This document shows positions 47,603-56,753 of a stretch of 64,000 bases of DNA, in pieces. Both the position numbers and the translations under genes were made by a program. The stretch comes from Caloramator sp. E03 (GTDB lineage Bacteria > Bacillota > Clostridia > Clostridiales > Caloramatoraceae). Position 1 is the stretch's first letter; the number at the start of each line of letters is the position of its first letter. The stretch is from assembly GCF_006016075.1 (NCBI RefSeq), contig NZ_CP040093.1, positions 1,839,501 through 1,903,500 on the forward strand. The letters are read 5' to 3'. The notes under the pieces are model-generated. The model made no database searches and had not been told where the DNA came from. It saw only the letters and a program-made list of their open reading frames with translations.

Positions 47603-48508
47603 TCATTCCTTTAAATCTTTTTTACTAAGATCTTTGATAATATCCACAAAACTGTTAACTATTTCAGATGTATTTGATTTTTTACGAAGCATTACAATTG
47701 TACCTTTAGCAGAAAAGTCATCTAAGTTGATGTAGGAAATATTTTCATCGCTATTTTTAGATTTTGTTAAAGATGTAGGAACAATACCATACCCTAAGCC
47801 TAAAGAAACATCAAATACAACTGATTCAGTAGTGTTTACATAAATTGTATTAATTTTCTTTATGCCGGCAAAACGTTGAAATTCATGAATTATTAATTTC
47901 ATAAAAGGTGGTTCAATATATGTTGGTAGAATAAGAGGGAGTGATTTTACAATTTCAGCTATTGATTCTTTAGAAGGATTTTTATAGAACTTTGATGGTA
48001 TTAGTAAGGAGAAATCATCTGTTCCCACTGGAATAATCTCAAGTTCATCATAGTCTGAACAAGCAAAATCGTAAGTAAATCCAATGTTGTAAATACCATA
48101 AAGTATTGCACAAGGGATTTCATTGAAGTTGTATGATTCCACTATGAGATTTATTGATGGATATTTTTCCTTCATTAGAATCAATGCGTCTGATAATGTT
48201 TTGCACAATTTTCCAGGTGAAGTAATTCTGAGTGTTCCGGTATTACCTTTATCTGCCAATTGAACATTATTAATAACAATTTGAAGATGCCTAATTAGAA
48301 GTTCACACTCATTATATAATGCTTCACCGGCTTCAGTAAACTGAATTTTCTTGTTGTCACGTTCAAAAAGCTTTACACCGAGTTCTTCTTCAAGGCTCAT
48401 TATGTGACGGCTTAATGTCGATTGGCTGATAAAGAAGTGCTTAGCTGCTTTTGTAATGTTTTTATATTTTCCAATATACTGAAAATATTGAAGTGTTTCA
48501 ATATTCAT
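47603..48508 (-). CDS. LysR-family transcription regulator
   Basis: 301 aa. N-terminal winged helix (YKNITKAAKHFFISQSTLSRHIMSLEEELG, in part) and a C-terminal two-lobed effector-binding domain. ATG 48508 (MNIETLQYF) follows GGGAGG; the frame is open 14 codons further. Divergent from the thiolase gene at 48620, the classic arrangement for a LysR protein controlling its neighbour and its cluster in response to a pathway intermediate. The 111-base gap between the two has a weak dyad ACATAA (48547-48552)/TTATGT (48580-48585). Confidence 0.92.
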   Translation of the reverse strand: MNIETLQYFQYIGKYKNITKAAKHFFISQSTLSRHIMSLEEELGVKLFERDNKKIQFTEAGEALYNECELLIRHLQIVINNVQLADKGNTGTLRITSPGKLCKTLSDALILMKEKYPSINLIVESYNFNEIPCAILYGIYNIGFTYDFACSDYDELEIIPVGTDDFSLLIPSKFYKNPSKESIAEIVKSLPLILPTYIEPPFMKLIIHEFQRFAGIKKINTIYVNTTESVVFDVSLGLGYGIVPTSLTKSKNSDENISYINLDDFSAKGTIVMLRKKSNTSEIVNSFVDIIKDLSKKDLKE

Positions 48509-48619
48509 AAAAATCCTCCCTCCGTATTTGTACAGAAATAATTTTAACATAAAAAAAAAGTGGAAAGCAATTAGTTAAATTATGTATATATAAAAAGGAT
48601 TTTGAAAGGGAGTTTTAGC

Positions 48620-49774
48620 ATGGAGAAATGTGTTATCGTAGCTTATGGTCGTTCAGCCATAGCCAAGGCTATTAAAGGTACATTAGCTGCTGCAAATCCT
48701 GTTGATTTTGGTGCAGAGGTGCTAAAAGGCGTTGTTAAAAGAGTTCCTCAACTTGATTTAAATGATATTGATGATGTAATTGTAGGATGTGCAATACCTG
48801 AAGGGAAAATGGGTTTAAATCCAGCAAGAAATATTGTAATAAGAGCAGGATTCCCAGTTGAAGTTCCAGCTCAGACTGTTAACCGCTTTTGTGCATCGGG
48901 TGTACAGGCAGTAGCAATAGGTGCTTCTATGATAATGAGTGGTTTACAGGACGTTGTAATTGCAGGTGGGGTAGAATCCATGTCATGCCCTGTTATTTCA
49001 GATAATTCAGCTTATTTAAATGAATGGCTTCTTAATAATACAGATATCTATATGCCCATGGGAATTACAGCTGAAAACGTAGCAGCAAGATGTGGTATAA
49101 GCAGAGAGCGTATGGAACAGATGGCTGTTGAAAGCCATGCTAAAGCTGCAGAGGCTGTAGAAAATGGCCTGTTTGATGACGAAATAATTCCTGTTACAGG
49201 ATATGATAAAGAAGGTAATCCCGTTATATTTAAACGTGATGAATGCTATAGAAAAGGAACAAACATGGAGGTATTGGCTACTTTGAAGCCTTGCTTTAAG
49301 GAAGATGGTTTGGTAACGGCTGCCACATCTTCACAAAGAAGTGATGGTGCTTCCTTTGTTGTGTTGATGTCTGAAAAAAAGGCAAAAGAACTTGGAATAA
49401 AACCAATTGCAAGTTTTATATCCTTTGCAGTTGAGGGGTTAGACCCGGCATATATGGGATTAGGTCCAATTTATGCAGTTGAGAAAGTTTTAGATAAATC
49501 AGGTCTCACTCTTGAAGATATGGATGTAATTGAACTAAATGAAGCTTTTGCATCACAAGCTATTGCAACGATTGATGAACTTAAAATGGATAAGAGTAAA
49601 GTTAACCCAAGAGGTGGCGCTCTTGCTCTTGGACATCCATTGGGAGCAACCGGTGCAATATTACTTTGTAAAGCTATGAATTACTTAAAAGACACAGGTG
49701 GTAAATATGGCCTTATTACTATGTGTGTCGGTGGAGGAATGGGAGCAGCCTGCATTATAGAAATGATGGAATAG
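48620..49774 (+). CDS. Thiolase 1 (acyl-CoA acetyltransferase)
   Basis: 384 aa thiolase. Nucleophile C91 in NRFCASGVQ, His in GGALALGHPLGATGA and the C-terminal acid/base Cys in CVGGGMGAA are all present. Closer to degradative FadA types than to the thiolase at 58706. It would cleave a 3-ketoacyl-CoA formed after ring opening. ATG 48620 after AAAGGGAG; its stop overlaps the ribosome binding site of the next gene. Confidence 0.93.
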   Translation: MEKCVIVAYGRSAIAKAIKGTLAAANPVDFGAEVLKGVVKRVPQLDLNDIDDVIVGCAIPEGKMGLNPARNIVIRAGFPVEVPAQTVNRFCASGVQAVAIGASMIMSGLQDVVIAGGVESMSCPVISDNSAYLNEWLLNNTDIYMPMGITAENVAARCGISRERMEQMAVESHAKAAEAVENGLFDDEIIPVTGYDKEGNPVIFKRDECYRKGTNMEVLATLKPCFKEDGLVTAATSSQRSDGASFVVLMSEKKAKELGIKPIASFISFAVEGLDPAYMGLGPIYAVEKVLDKSGLTLEDMDVIELNEAFASQAIATIDELKMDKSKVNPRGGALALGHPLGATGAILLCKAMNYLKDTGGKYGLITMCVGGGMGAACIIEMME

Positions 49775-49785
49775 GAGGAATAATA

Positions 49786-51006
49786 TTGAATTTTGAACGC
49801 AGAAGATGGATATATATGGCATCGGCAATGGTGTTGGCATTGTGCTCTGGAATAGGATATGCATGGAGTGTATTTCAAAAGCCACTTATGGGAAATTTAA
49901 ATTGTGGACTTAAAGCTATTTCCTTTACATTCACAATTCAGATACTTATATCAACCATTGCACCTGTTTTTCTTGGAAAATATCAGAAGACATTAGGAGT
50001 TGGAAATTATCTAAGAATAGGTATTGGCTTTTATGTAATTGGTCTTGCTGCAACAATGTTTACAAATACAATAGGCTATTTATATATTGTATATGGCATT
50101 GTTGTAGGTATTGGGATTGCAATGTTGTATCCAACCTTAATGTCATATTCTACAAGTTTATTTCCAGATAAGACTGGATTAGCCTCAGGTATTTTAGCAT
50201 GTTCTTATGGAAGTGGTGCAGTTCTATGGGCTCCCATTGCAACACTTTTTATGAAAAAGCATGGCGTATTAGCTGTATTTGGTTTGTTTGCAGTTATATT
50301 TGCTGTTGTAATGATTCCAACCTCATTTCTTATAAAGAATGTACCTGAGAATTTTAATGAAAGGCTAAAGAAAGTCTCAAAAACAAGTAATAATGTTGTA
50401 GGTAATATGGATTACACATGGAGAGAAATGTTAAAGACATCAACATATTACATTTTGGTTATAACACTTACATTGGGGGCTACAGCAGGCTTAATGGTTA
50501 TGGGACATGCTTCAACAATTCTACAGGAAGTTCTTAAGTACACAGCTGAAAGAGCAGCACTATTGGTTGGATTGTTTTCTGTTTTTAATTCCTTTGGACG
50601 TTTTATATTTGGATTTGTTTCAGACCGTTTTGGAAGATATAATGTCATGATGTTTTTATTTGCTGTAATTGGTGGAGCTATGATACTGCTTACTAAATCA
50701 AGCGGCATAATATTTGTAGCCGCACTTCTTATAATAAGTGCCTGCTATGGAGGGTTTACTTCTATGTTTTCACCAGTATGTGCTGATAACTTTGGTTTGA
50801 AAAATCTTTCTGTTAACTATCCTTTTCTCTATGTTGCTTACGGATTAGCAGGGGCTATTGGCCCACAGCTTGCAGCAAGAATTAAGACTGTAAGCGGAGG
50901 ATATAATTTGGCATTTTTGACTGTAACAGGTATGAGCGTTTTGGGATTTTTCTTAGTACTCTTTTTGAAGTCTAAAAAGAAATTGCACTCAAAATATAAC
51001 TTTTAA
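49786..51006 (+). CDS. MFS transporter 1, oxalate/formate-antiporter-like
   Basis: 406 aa, about 12 membrane segments, major facilitator of the OFA type (GIGYAWSVFQKPL after the first helix, and the SDRFGRYNVMM loop between helices 8 and 9). The true start is TTG 49786, seven bases after AGGAGG; longer readings run into the thiolase gene. May import the substrate or export an acid product. Encoded in the same run as the redox genes that follow. Confidence 0.88.
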   Translation: MNFERRRWIYMASAMVLALCSGIGYAWSVFQKPLMGNLNCGLKAISFTFTIQILISTIAPVFLGKYQKTLGVGNYLRIGIGFYVIGLAATMFTNTIGYLYIVYGIVVGIGIAMLYPTLMSYSTSLFPDKTGLASGILACSYGSGAVLWAPIATLFMKKHGVLAVFGLFAVIFAVVMIPTSFLIKNVPENFNERLKKVSKTSNNVVGNMDYTWREMLKTSTYYILVITLTLGATAGLMVMGHASTILQEVLKYTAERAALLVGLFSVFNSFGRFIFGFVSDRFGRYNVMMFLFAVIGGAMILLTKSSGIIFVAALLIISACYGGFTSMFSPVCADNFGLKNLSVNYPFLYVAYGLAGAIGPQLAARIKTVSGGYNLAFLTVTGMSVLGFFLVLFLKSKKKLHSKYNF

Positions 51007-51022
51007 TAATTAGGGGTGACTT

Positions 51023-53107
51023 ATGAAGAAAGTAAGTTTAAAAATCGATGGATATTTAATTGAAGCAGAAGAAGGACAAAACTTGTTGCAGGCTGCATTG
51101 GATGCTGGAATATATATTCCACATCTGTGTTATCATCCTGATTTAACACCTTATGGTAATTGCAAGTTGTGTGCAGTAGAAATAGAAGGTGTGCCAAATA
51201 TTGTTCAAGCATGTGAAACAATTGTCAAAGATGGAATGAATGTCAATACAAAGACAGAATCTGTAAAAAAACTACGTATGACGGCTTTAGAACTAATATT
51301 AGCAAGCCATCCGAAAGATTGTACATCTTGTGATAAATATTTAAACTGCGAATTACAGGCACTTATGCAATACATGGGTGTTGCTCATTCAAGGCTTAGA
51401 GAAATTGAGAAAGAAAATACAAGGATAGCAAAGTCAGACAATATGATTAAAAGGGAAATGCAACGTTGTATACAGTGTGGACGTTGTGTGCGTGCCTGTG
51501 AAGAGCTTCGAGGTGTAGGTGTACTTAACTTTAATAAGAAAAACGGTGAAACCTATATCTACACAAAAGGTGATAAACCATTGGTTGACACAGACTGTAG
51601 ATTCTGTGGAGCATGTGTTGAAGTGTGTCCAACAGGTGCACTGCAGGATGTAAAAGGAATTTTTGCAAAGGATGCTCCAAGAAACTTAGCATTAGTTCCA
51701 TGTAAAAATAATTGCCCTGCACATACTGATATACCAATGTATGTAAGACTTGTGCGAGAGGGAAGATACAGTGATGCTGTTTCAGTTATCAGAGAAAAGC
51801 TTACATTTCCACATTCTCTTGGTTATGTTTGTACACATGCCTGTGAGTTAGGTTGTAAAAGGACACATTTGAATGAACCTATATCTATTAGAGAAATAAA
51901 AAGATTTGCAGTTGAAAACGATAAGGAACACCTATGGAAGAAAAGGATTACAATAAATAAGCCTAATGGTAAAAAGGTTGCAATAATTGGAGGGGGTCCT
52001 GCTGGAATGACAGCAGCATACTATTTGGCTAAAAAAGGTTATGAAGCAGAAGTTTATGAAAGACATAACCGTCCAGGAGGAATGCTTTCCTATGGTATAC
52101 CTAAATATAGGTTGCCTCAAGATGTTGTGGACAGAGAGATAGAGATATTAAAGGAAATTGGAATAAAAGTATATACTAATTCCAATATTAAATCAATTAA
52201 TGAGCTTCAAGATAAAAACTATGATGCAATACTTATAGCTACTGGTGCAACAAGAGGGAAAAGACCACCGGACTATAATAAACAATGGAAAAATGCTTAT
52301 GATGCTGTTGACTTTTGCAGAATGGCTTGTGAAGGCACATTACCTAAATTAGGTGATACAGTAACAGTCTATGGTGGAGGAAACGTAGGATTTGACTGTG
52401 CAAGGATAGCAAAGAAGTTAGGTGTTTATACAGTAAGGATAGTTTGCATGGAAGCGCGTAATAGTATGCTAGCAGATCCCGAAGAAATAAATAGTGCTTT
52501 AGAAGAAAAAATAGAGATACTTAACAGTAAAATAATTGCAAATGTGAATGAGTCTTTTGATAATGTGAATTCACTACTACTAAAAAACATTAAGAGTTTT
52601 AAATTTACTGAAAAGGGCTTGGAACTTGACATCGAGGAAGGGTCAGAGATGGAACTTACAACCGATACAATAATATTTGCAACAGGTCAACAGCCAGAGC
52701 TTGATGAATCCTTTGGAATTGAACTGGTTAGAAAAAGCTTTGCAAAAGTTGATGAAAATATGAAAACAAGTAGAGATGGTGTATTTGCAGCAGGTGATGT
52801 TATCTATGGAACTAAATCTGTAGTAGATGCTATTGCCTCAGGACGCCAGGCTGCAATGAATATTGATAAATATTTAGGCGGCGATGGGGATATTGAAGAG
52901 GTACTATTTGAAAGAGAAAAATTAAATCCTAATATTGGTACAATTGAAAACTTTTCAAGCCTACCAAGAATTAGTAATTTTAAAGATGCTTGTGATGCGA
53001 AGGCAGAATCAACTCGTTGTTTACAATGTGACCTAAGGCTTGATATACAAAAAGTAAAATATTGGGTTGATCCGCAATTTAAAAAGGTAAAGGAGGTGAT
53101 AAAATGA
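51023..53107 (+). CDS. NuoG-GltD fusion: iron-sulfur NAD(P)H oxidoreductase
   Basis: 694 aa. Domain 1 (1-110): 2Fe-2S ferredoxin with C36, C47, C50, C64 and a His-Cys 4Fe-4S site H96, C100, C103, C109, as in NuoG and FeFe hydrogenase. Domain 2 (145-210): two 4Fe-4S sites, C149-C152-C155-C159 and C192-C195-C198-C202. Domain 3 (225-690): glutamate-synthase small-subunit fold with linker Cys (C227, C231, C270, C274, C278), FAD motif GGGPAG 323-328 and a second dinucleotide fold with VYGGGNVGFDCAR. It takes electrons from NAD(P)H at FAD and passes them along five clusters. Overlaps the next gene by 4 bases, so the two are probably one complex. Confidence 0.88.
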   Translation: MKKVSLKIDGYLIEAEEGQNLLQAALDAGIYIPHLCYHPDLTPYGNCKLCAVEIEGVPNIVQACETIVKDGMNVNTKTESVKKLRMTALELILASHPKDCTSCDKYLNCELQALMQYMGVAHSRLREIEKENTRIAKSDNMIKREMQRCIQCGRCVRACEELRGVGVLNFNKKNGETYIYTKGDKPLVDTDCRFCGACVEVCPTGALQDVKGIFAKDAPRNLALVPCKNNCPAHTDIPMYVRLVREGRYSDAVSVIREKLTFPHSLGYVCTHACELGCKRTHLNEPISIREIKRFAVENDKEHLWKKRITINKPNGKKVAIIGGGPAGMTAAYYLAKKGYEAEVYERHNRPGGMLSYGIPKYRLPQDVVDREIEILKEIGIKVYTNSNIKSINELQDKNYDAILIATGATRGKRPPDYNKQWKNAYDAVDFCRMACEGTLPKLGDTVTVYGGGNVGFDCARIAKKLGVYTVRIVCMEARNSMLADPEEINSALEEKIEILNSKIIANVNESFDNVNSLLLKNIKSFKFTEKGLELDIEEGSEMELTTDTIIFATGQQPELDESFGIELVRKSFAKVDENMKTSRDGVFAAGDVIYGTKSVVDAIASGRQAAMNIDKYLGGDGDIEEVLFEREKLNPNIGTIENFSSLPRISNFKDACDAKAESTRCLQCDLRLDIQKVKYWVDPQFKKVKEVIK

Positions 53108-53754
53108 CCTGTGAGGCAAACAGTACAGTATTTCCAAAATGGAATGCTTCTGATAGCAACGCCTGTGTTGTTGATTATTGTATGAATATTATGGATATTG
53201 CGAGAAAAGAATCCTGTGGAAAATGTGTTCTCTGCAGAGAGGGTACATGGCAAGTTTTTAAAATCATAAAGGATATAACTGAAGGTAATTCAAAGAGTGA
53301 AGATTTTGAATTATTACTTGATATTCTCGAGCAGATAAATAAATGTGCAAGTTGTGAAATGTCAAGGACTGCAGCATTAATTTGCATTAATTTGATGAAA
53401 GAGCATGAAGAAGAGTGGGACAAACATATCCGTCGTAAAAGATGTTCAAATATGATATGTAAATGTAGTTATACACTTTATGTAGATCCCCAGTTATGTG
53501 ATGGATGTGGTAAATGCTTGGAAAGTTGTTCACAGGGTGCAATTGCTGGTGGGGCAGATATGATTCACGTTATCGATACAAATGTATGTAATAAATGCAT
53601 GGTTTGTGTATCTGTTTGCCCCAAAGGTGCAATAAAGAAGGCTGGTGCAGTAAAACCTATACTTCCCAGTGAACCAGTACAAGTAGGCAGTTTTAATCAA
53701 ACTTCTGATGGACAGGAAGATGGTATGACAAGGAGAAGGCGCAGGAGACAGTAA
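53104..53754 (+). CDS. NuoF-like iron-sulfur subunit lacking the flavin domain
   Basis: 216 aa. Residues 30-100 match the C-terminal cluster domain of NuoF/HydB (C38, C41, C44 in SCGKCVLCREGTW and C84). Residues 125-180 are a two-cluster ferredoxin (C132-C135-C138-C142, C162-C165-C168-C172). The FMN/NADH-binding part of NuoF, about 330 residues, is absent; the upstream GltD-type domain probably takes over NAD(P)H oxidation. The tail is Arg-rich. A Cys-rich pair C21/C26 near the start is unexplained. Likely electron outlet to ferredoxin or to the flavoproteins next door. Confidence 0.85.
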   Translation: MTCEANSTVFPKWNASDSNACVVDYCMNIMDIARKESCGKCVLCREGTWQVFKIIKDITEGNSKSEDFELLLDILEQINKCASCEMSRTAALICINLMKEHEEEWDKHIRRKRCSNMICKCSYTLYVDPQLCDGCGKCLESCSQGAIAGGADMIHVIDTNVCNKCMVCVSVCPKGAIKKAGAVKPILPSEPVQVGSFNQTSDGQEDGMTRRRRRRQ

Positions 53755-53815
53755 GATACTTTTTAATCAATAATTAAAAGCCAAGACATTAGTATTTAAG
53801 AAAGGGGATGTTTTT

Positions 53816-55333
53816 ATGAGCATGAATTTAGAGGCTGATGTTATTGTAATAGGTGGCGGTGCATCAGGAATTACAGCTGCTGTAGCAGCAGCAGAAAAGG
53901 GAGCAAGTGTTATAGTTTTAGAAAAAGGAAGTACTACTGGTGGAGCAGCAAGCATGGGAATGGGCCTTTTTGCTGTGGAGTCAAAATATCAGAAGGCTCA
54001 ATTAATTGATTTTACTAAAGAGGATGCTTTTAATCTATTAATGAATTATACTCATTGGAGAGTAGATGCAAGGCTTGTAAGAAAGTATATTGAACAGTCA
54101 AGCAACACAATTGAATGGCTTGAATCTATGGGAGTAGAATTTTTAGGAGCATATAAATATTTTGAAAAGTCTACCCAAACTTGGCATATTGTAAAAATTA
54201 AAGGAAGCAATGCTCCAGCAGAAAGAGCAGCATCTAACATGTTTAGAGTTTTGACAGAAAGAGCAGAAGAGTTAGGTGTTAAGATTATGTACAAGACTAA
54301 AGCAACAAAAATATTAAAAGAGGATGGATATGTTACTGGAGTTGAATTAATAACTTCTGATGGTGAAAAAGTTACTGCTGAATGTAATGCTGTTATTGTT
54401 GCAACAGGTGGATTTGGTGATAATCCAAAGATGATACATGACATACTTGGATATGAATGGGGCAAGGATTTACACTCATTCAGAATACCAGGGGTACAGG
54501 GTGAAGGATTGCAAATGCTCTGGGAAGCAGGTGCTGGAAGAACTCAACCAACTATGGAATTGACATATACTACACCAGGGGTAACAGATATATTTAAAAC
54601 AATAAGTGAAACAATGAGACAGCCTAATCTTATGGTTAATCTTGATGGGAAACGCTTCATTAACGAAGAGATTATGAATAATACAGTTTACACAGGCAAT
54701 GCTATATCATTACAAAGAGAGAGAATGGCTTTTACAATAATTGATGACAGTATACTGGATTATTATAGGAAGAACGGTCTTGATTATGTTACTGTACATC
54801 ACAATATTAAGACAATTGAAAAATGGGAAAAAGAAATTGAAGCTTACTTTAAGGGAGAGGCTTCTGAAACTGCTGGACTTAGCGAACTTCATAATGAGGA
54901 ACAAAAGCATCAAGTTAACGTTTTTGTAGCAGATACATTAGAAGAATTATGCGAAAAAACAGGAATAGACCTTAAAAACTTAAAGGAAACTATTGAGGAG
55001 TACAATAGAATGTGTACAACTTCCGACGAAATGTTCTTTAAAAAGCATAAATATATGAAGCCTTTAAAAGGTGGAAAGTATTATGCTGCAAGACATTTTC
55101 CAGCAGGATATGGCAGCCTTGGCGGAGTAAAAACAAACGATAAAATGGAAGTTCTTGATCCATCAGGAATTAAAATACCAGGTCTATATGCATGTGGAAC
55201 AGATGCATGTAATATCTATGGAGATAGCTATTGCTTCTTCATGCCAGGAAATACAATGGGTTTTGCTGTTAACAGCGGAAGAATGGCTGGTTATAATGCA
55301 GTGGATTATATGGATTCTGAAGAATTTAAATAA
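53816..55333 (+). CDS. FAD-dependent reductase/dehydrogenase (FrdA/KstD-like)
   Basis: 505 aa FAD-binding-2 family. ADVIVIGGGASGITAAVAA at the N-terminus binds FAD, and VNLDGKRFINEE is the family signature in the capping region. The substrate site differs from fumarate reductase: the HTMGG-like motif reads YGSLGGVKTN, and the Arg-containing NRLGGN motif is replaced by FMPGNTMGF. Fumarate is thus unlikely; an enone, as in 3-ketosteroid dehydrogenase, is a better guess. No cytochrome or flavin-transferase domain and no signal peptide, so it is cytoplasmic. ATG 53816 after AAAGGGGAT. Electron partner presumably the preceding NuoG-GltD/NuoF-like pair. Confidence 0.85.
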   Translation: MSMNLEADVIVIGGGASGITAAVAAAEKGASVIVLEKGSTTGGAASMGMGLFAVESKYQKAQLIDFTKEDAFNLLMNYTHWRVDARLVRKYIEQSSNTIEWLESMGVEFLGAYKYFEKSTQTWHIVKIKGSNAPAERAASNMFRVLTERAEELGVKIMYKTKATKILKEDGYVTGVELITSDGEKVTAECNAVIVATGGFGDNPKMIHDILGYEWGKDLHSFRIPGVQGEGLQMLWEAGAGRTQPTMELTYTTPGVTDIFKTISETMRQPNLMVNLDGKRFINEEIMNNTVYTGNAISLQRERMAFTIIDDSILDYYRKNGLDYVTVHHNIKTIEKWEKEIEAYFKGEASETAGLSELHNEEQKHQVNVFVADTLEELCEKTGIDLKNLKETIEEYNRMCTTSDEMFFKKHKYMKPLKGGKYYAARHFPAGYGSLGGVKTNDKMEVLDPSGIKIPGLYACGTDACNIYGDSYCFFMPGNTMGFAVNSGRMAGYNAVDYMDSEEFK

Positions 55334-55356
55334 ATATAAAGAACGGGGGGATAGAT

Positions 55357-56676
55357 ATGTTTAAAAATAAGAGATTTGCTGCTTATGCAATTGCATTTAA
55401 TATTATCGGTATATTTTATATGTTTTTCTACTCGGGACTTCAAAATGACCATTTAAATATTCTTACTCCATATTTGCAATCAAAATTAGGCTGGAATGAC
55501 CTAAAAATAACAAATCCTGTTACAGCAGGAGCAATGGTAACAATTGTACTTTATTTAGTTATAGGTTCACTATTTGTAAAATATGGTGTTAAAAAAATAT
55601 TAGTACCGAGTATATTTATTTTGGCATTAGGGTGTATTGGGATTGCAGTAGCAGGTGAAAACTATGCGTTATATGCAGTAAGTTTGTTCTTTGTACGTAT
55701 AATGGTAGTTCCTCTTCAAATGGGAGGATTTATGCTGGCTGCAAACTGGTTTATAAAATATAGAGGACGAGTTTTAGGTGTGATTACAGCTGGTAGCCCT
55801 TTAATGTCTGTTGTAGGTATTGGTGTGCTAACATCTTTAGTTGGTAAATATGGATTGAATACATATATAATGATTGCTGGTGTTTTAATTTTGATGGCAC
55901 TTTTAACTATTTTTGTTATCAAGGATACACCAGAGGAACTTGGGCTATTCCCTGATGGCGCTGATCATGCACCAATTTCTGAAAAAGAAGAGGTTGGAGG
56001 AGATATTACATTAAAAGAGATATTAACAGATAAAAGAGCATGGCAGCTTATAATCTCTTATGGTATTATGCAGTTTGTTATTGTTGCAATGATGGGGTAT
56101 ATGGCTGTTAGGTATATTAGTTTAAGTGGTCCTAATGATGTTCCCAATCTCTTTGTTAGTAAGGCTCTATTATGGCTTTCAATAGGAGCTGCTTTAGGTA
56201 TTCCAATGAGCTATGTACTTGGATGGATTGATGATAAGCTTGGTTCAATTAAGGCATCACTAGTTCTTAATGTATTGTTCCTGTTTGCAGTTGTTCCACT
56301 TGCTATAATGCCTGTAGGTGGCAATGTAACTCTTATGGCAATTTGGGCATTTGGAGTTGCTTGTATGACAGGAGGACTTCCAACAATGCATCCATGTGTT
56401 ACTTCTTACGTATATGGACGTAAGCAATACATGGCAGCAAATAAATGGATAATGACCATTCAAGCTATTCCAATGGCCTTTGCATTGACCTTTATGGGAG
56501 CATTTAATCAAATGGGTAATCTTACAATGGCTTACTATATAATGATTGGTTTGCTTGTAATTTCTTTTATAACAATTTTAACAATGTGGAATATTCCAGA
56601 TGCAAATGCTGCTGATAGAGATTATGGTTCAAAATCACCAAAAATAGAAGGAGCAAAGGGTAATACATTATCTTAA
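55357..56676 (+). CDS. MFS transporter 2
   Basis: 439 aa, about 12 membrane segments, major facilitator superfamily. RGRVLGVITAGSPLMSVVG is the helix 4-5 region, and a cytosolic loop of about 40 residues with DTPEELGLFPDGAD separates the halves. Similar layouts are found in transporters of organic acids and in the BaiG bile-acid carrier; no specific substrate can be given. RBS GGGGGGAT. A second, different carrier in the same operon suggests separate uptake and export. Confidence 0.87.
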   Translation: MFKNKRFAAYAIAFNIIGIFYMFFYSGLQNDHLNILTPYLQSKLGWNDLKITNPVTAGAMVTIVLYLVIGSLFVKYGVKKILVPSIFILALGCIGIAVAGENYALYAVSLFFVRIMVVPLQMGGFMLAANWFIKYRGRVLGVITAGSPLMSVVGIGVLTSLVGKYGLNTYIMIAGVLILMALLTIFVIKDTPEELGLFPDGADHAPISEKEEVGGDITLKEILTDKRAWQLIISYGIMQFVIVAMMGYMAVRYISLSGPNDVPNLFVSKALLWLSIGAALGIPMSYVLGWIDDKLGSIKASLVLNVLFLFAVVPLAIMPVGGNVTLMAIWAFGVACMTGGLPTMHPCVTSYVYGRKQYMAANKWIMTIQAIPMAFALTFMGAFNQMGNLTMAYYIMIGLLVISFITILTMWNIPDANAADRDYGSKSPKIEGAKGNTLS

Positions 56677-56695
56677 AAAATAAAAAATATAAATT

Positions 56696-56736
56696 ATTCA
56701 AACAAACAAGTATTAAACATACTTGTTTGTTTGAAT
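56696..56736 (+). terminator. 18-bp perfect hairpin before OYE-type reductase 2
   Basis: Bases 56696-56713 pair exactly with 56719-56736 (core CAAACAAACAAGTA), 5-base loop. It is followed by GTAGAAAG, not by T, and lies 17 bases before the next start codon. Probably an attenuator or a processing site; a full stop here would silence the last four genes unless they have their own promoter. Confidence 0.6.
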
Positions 56737-56753
56737 GTAGAAAGAGGGATAAT

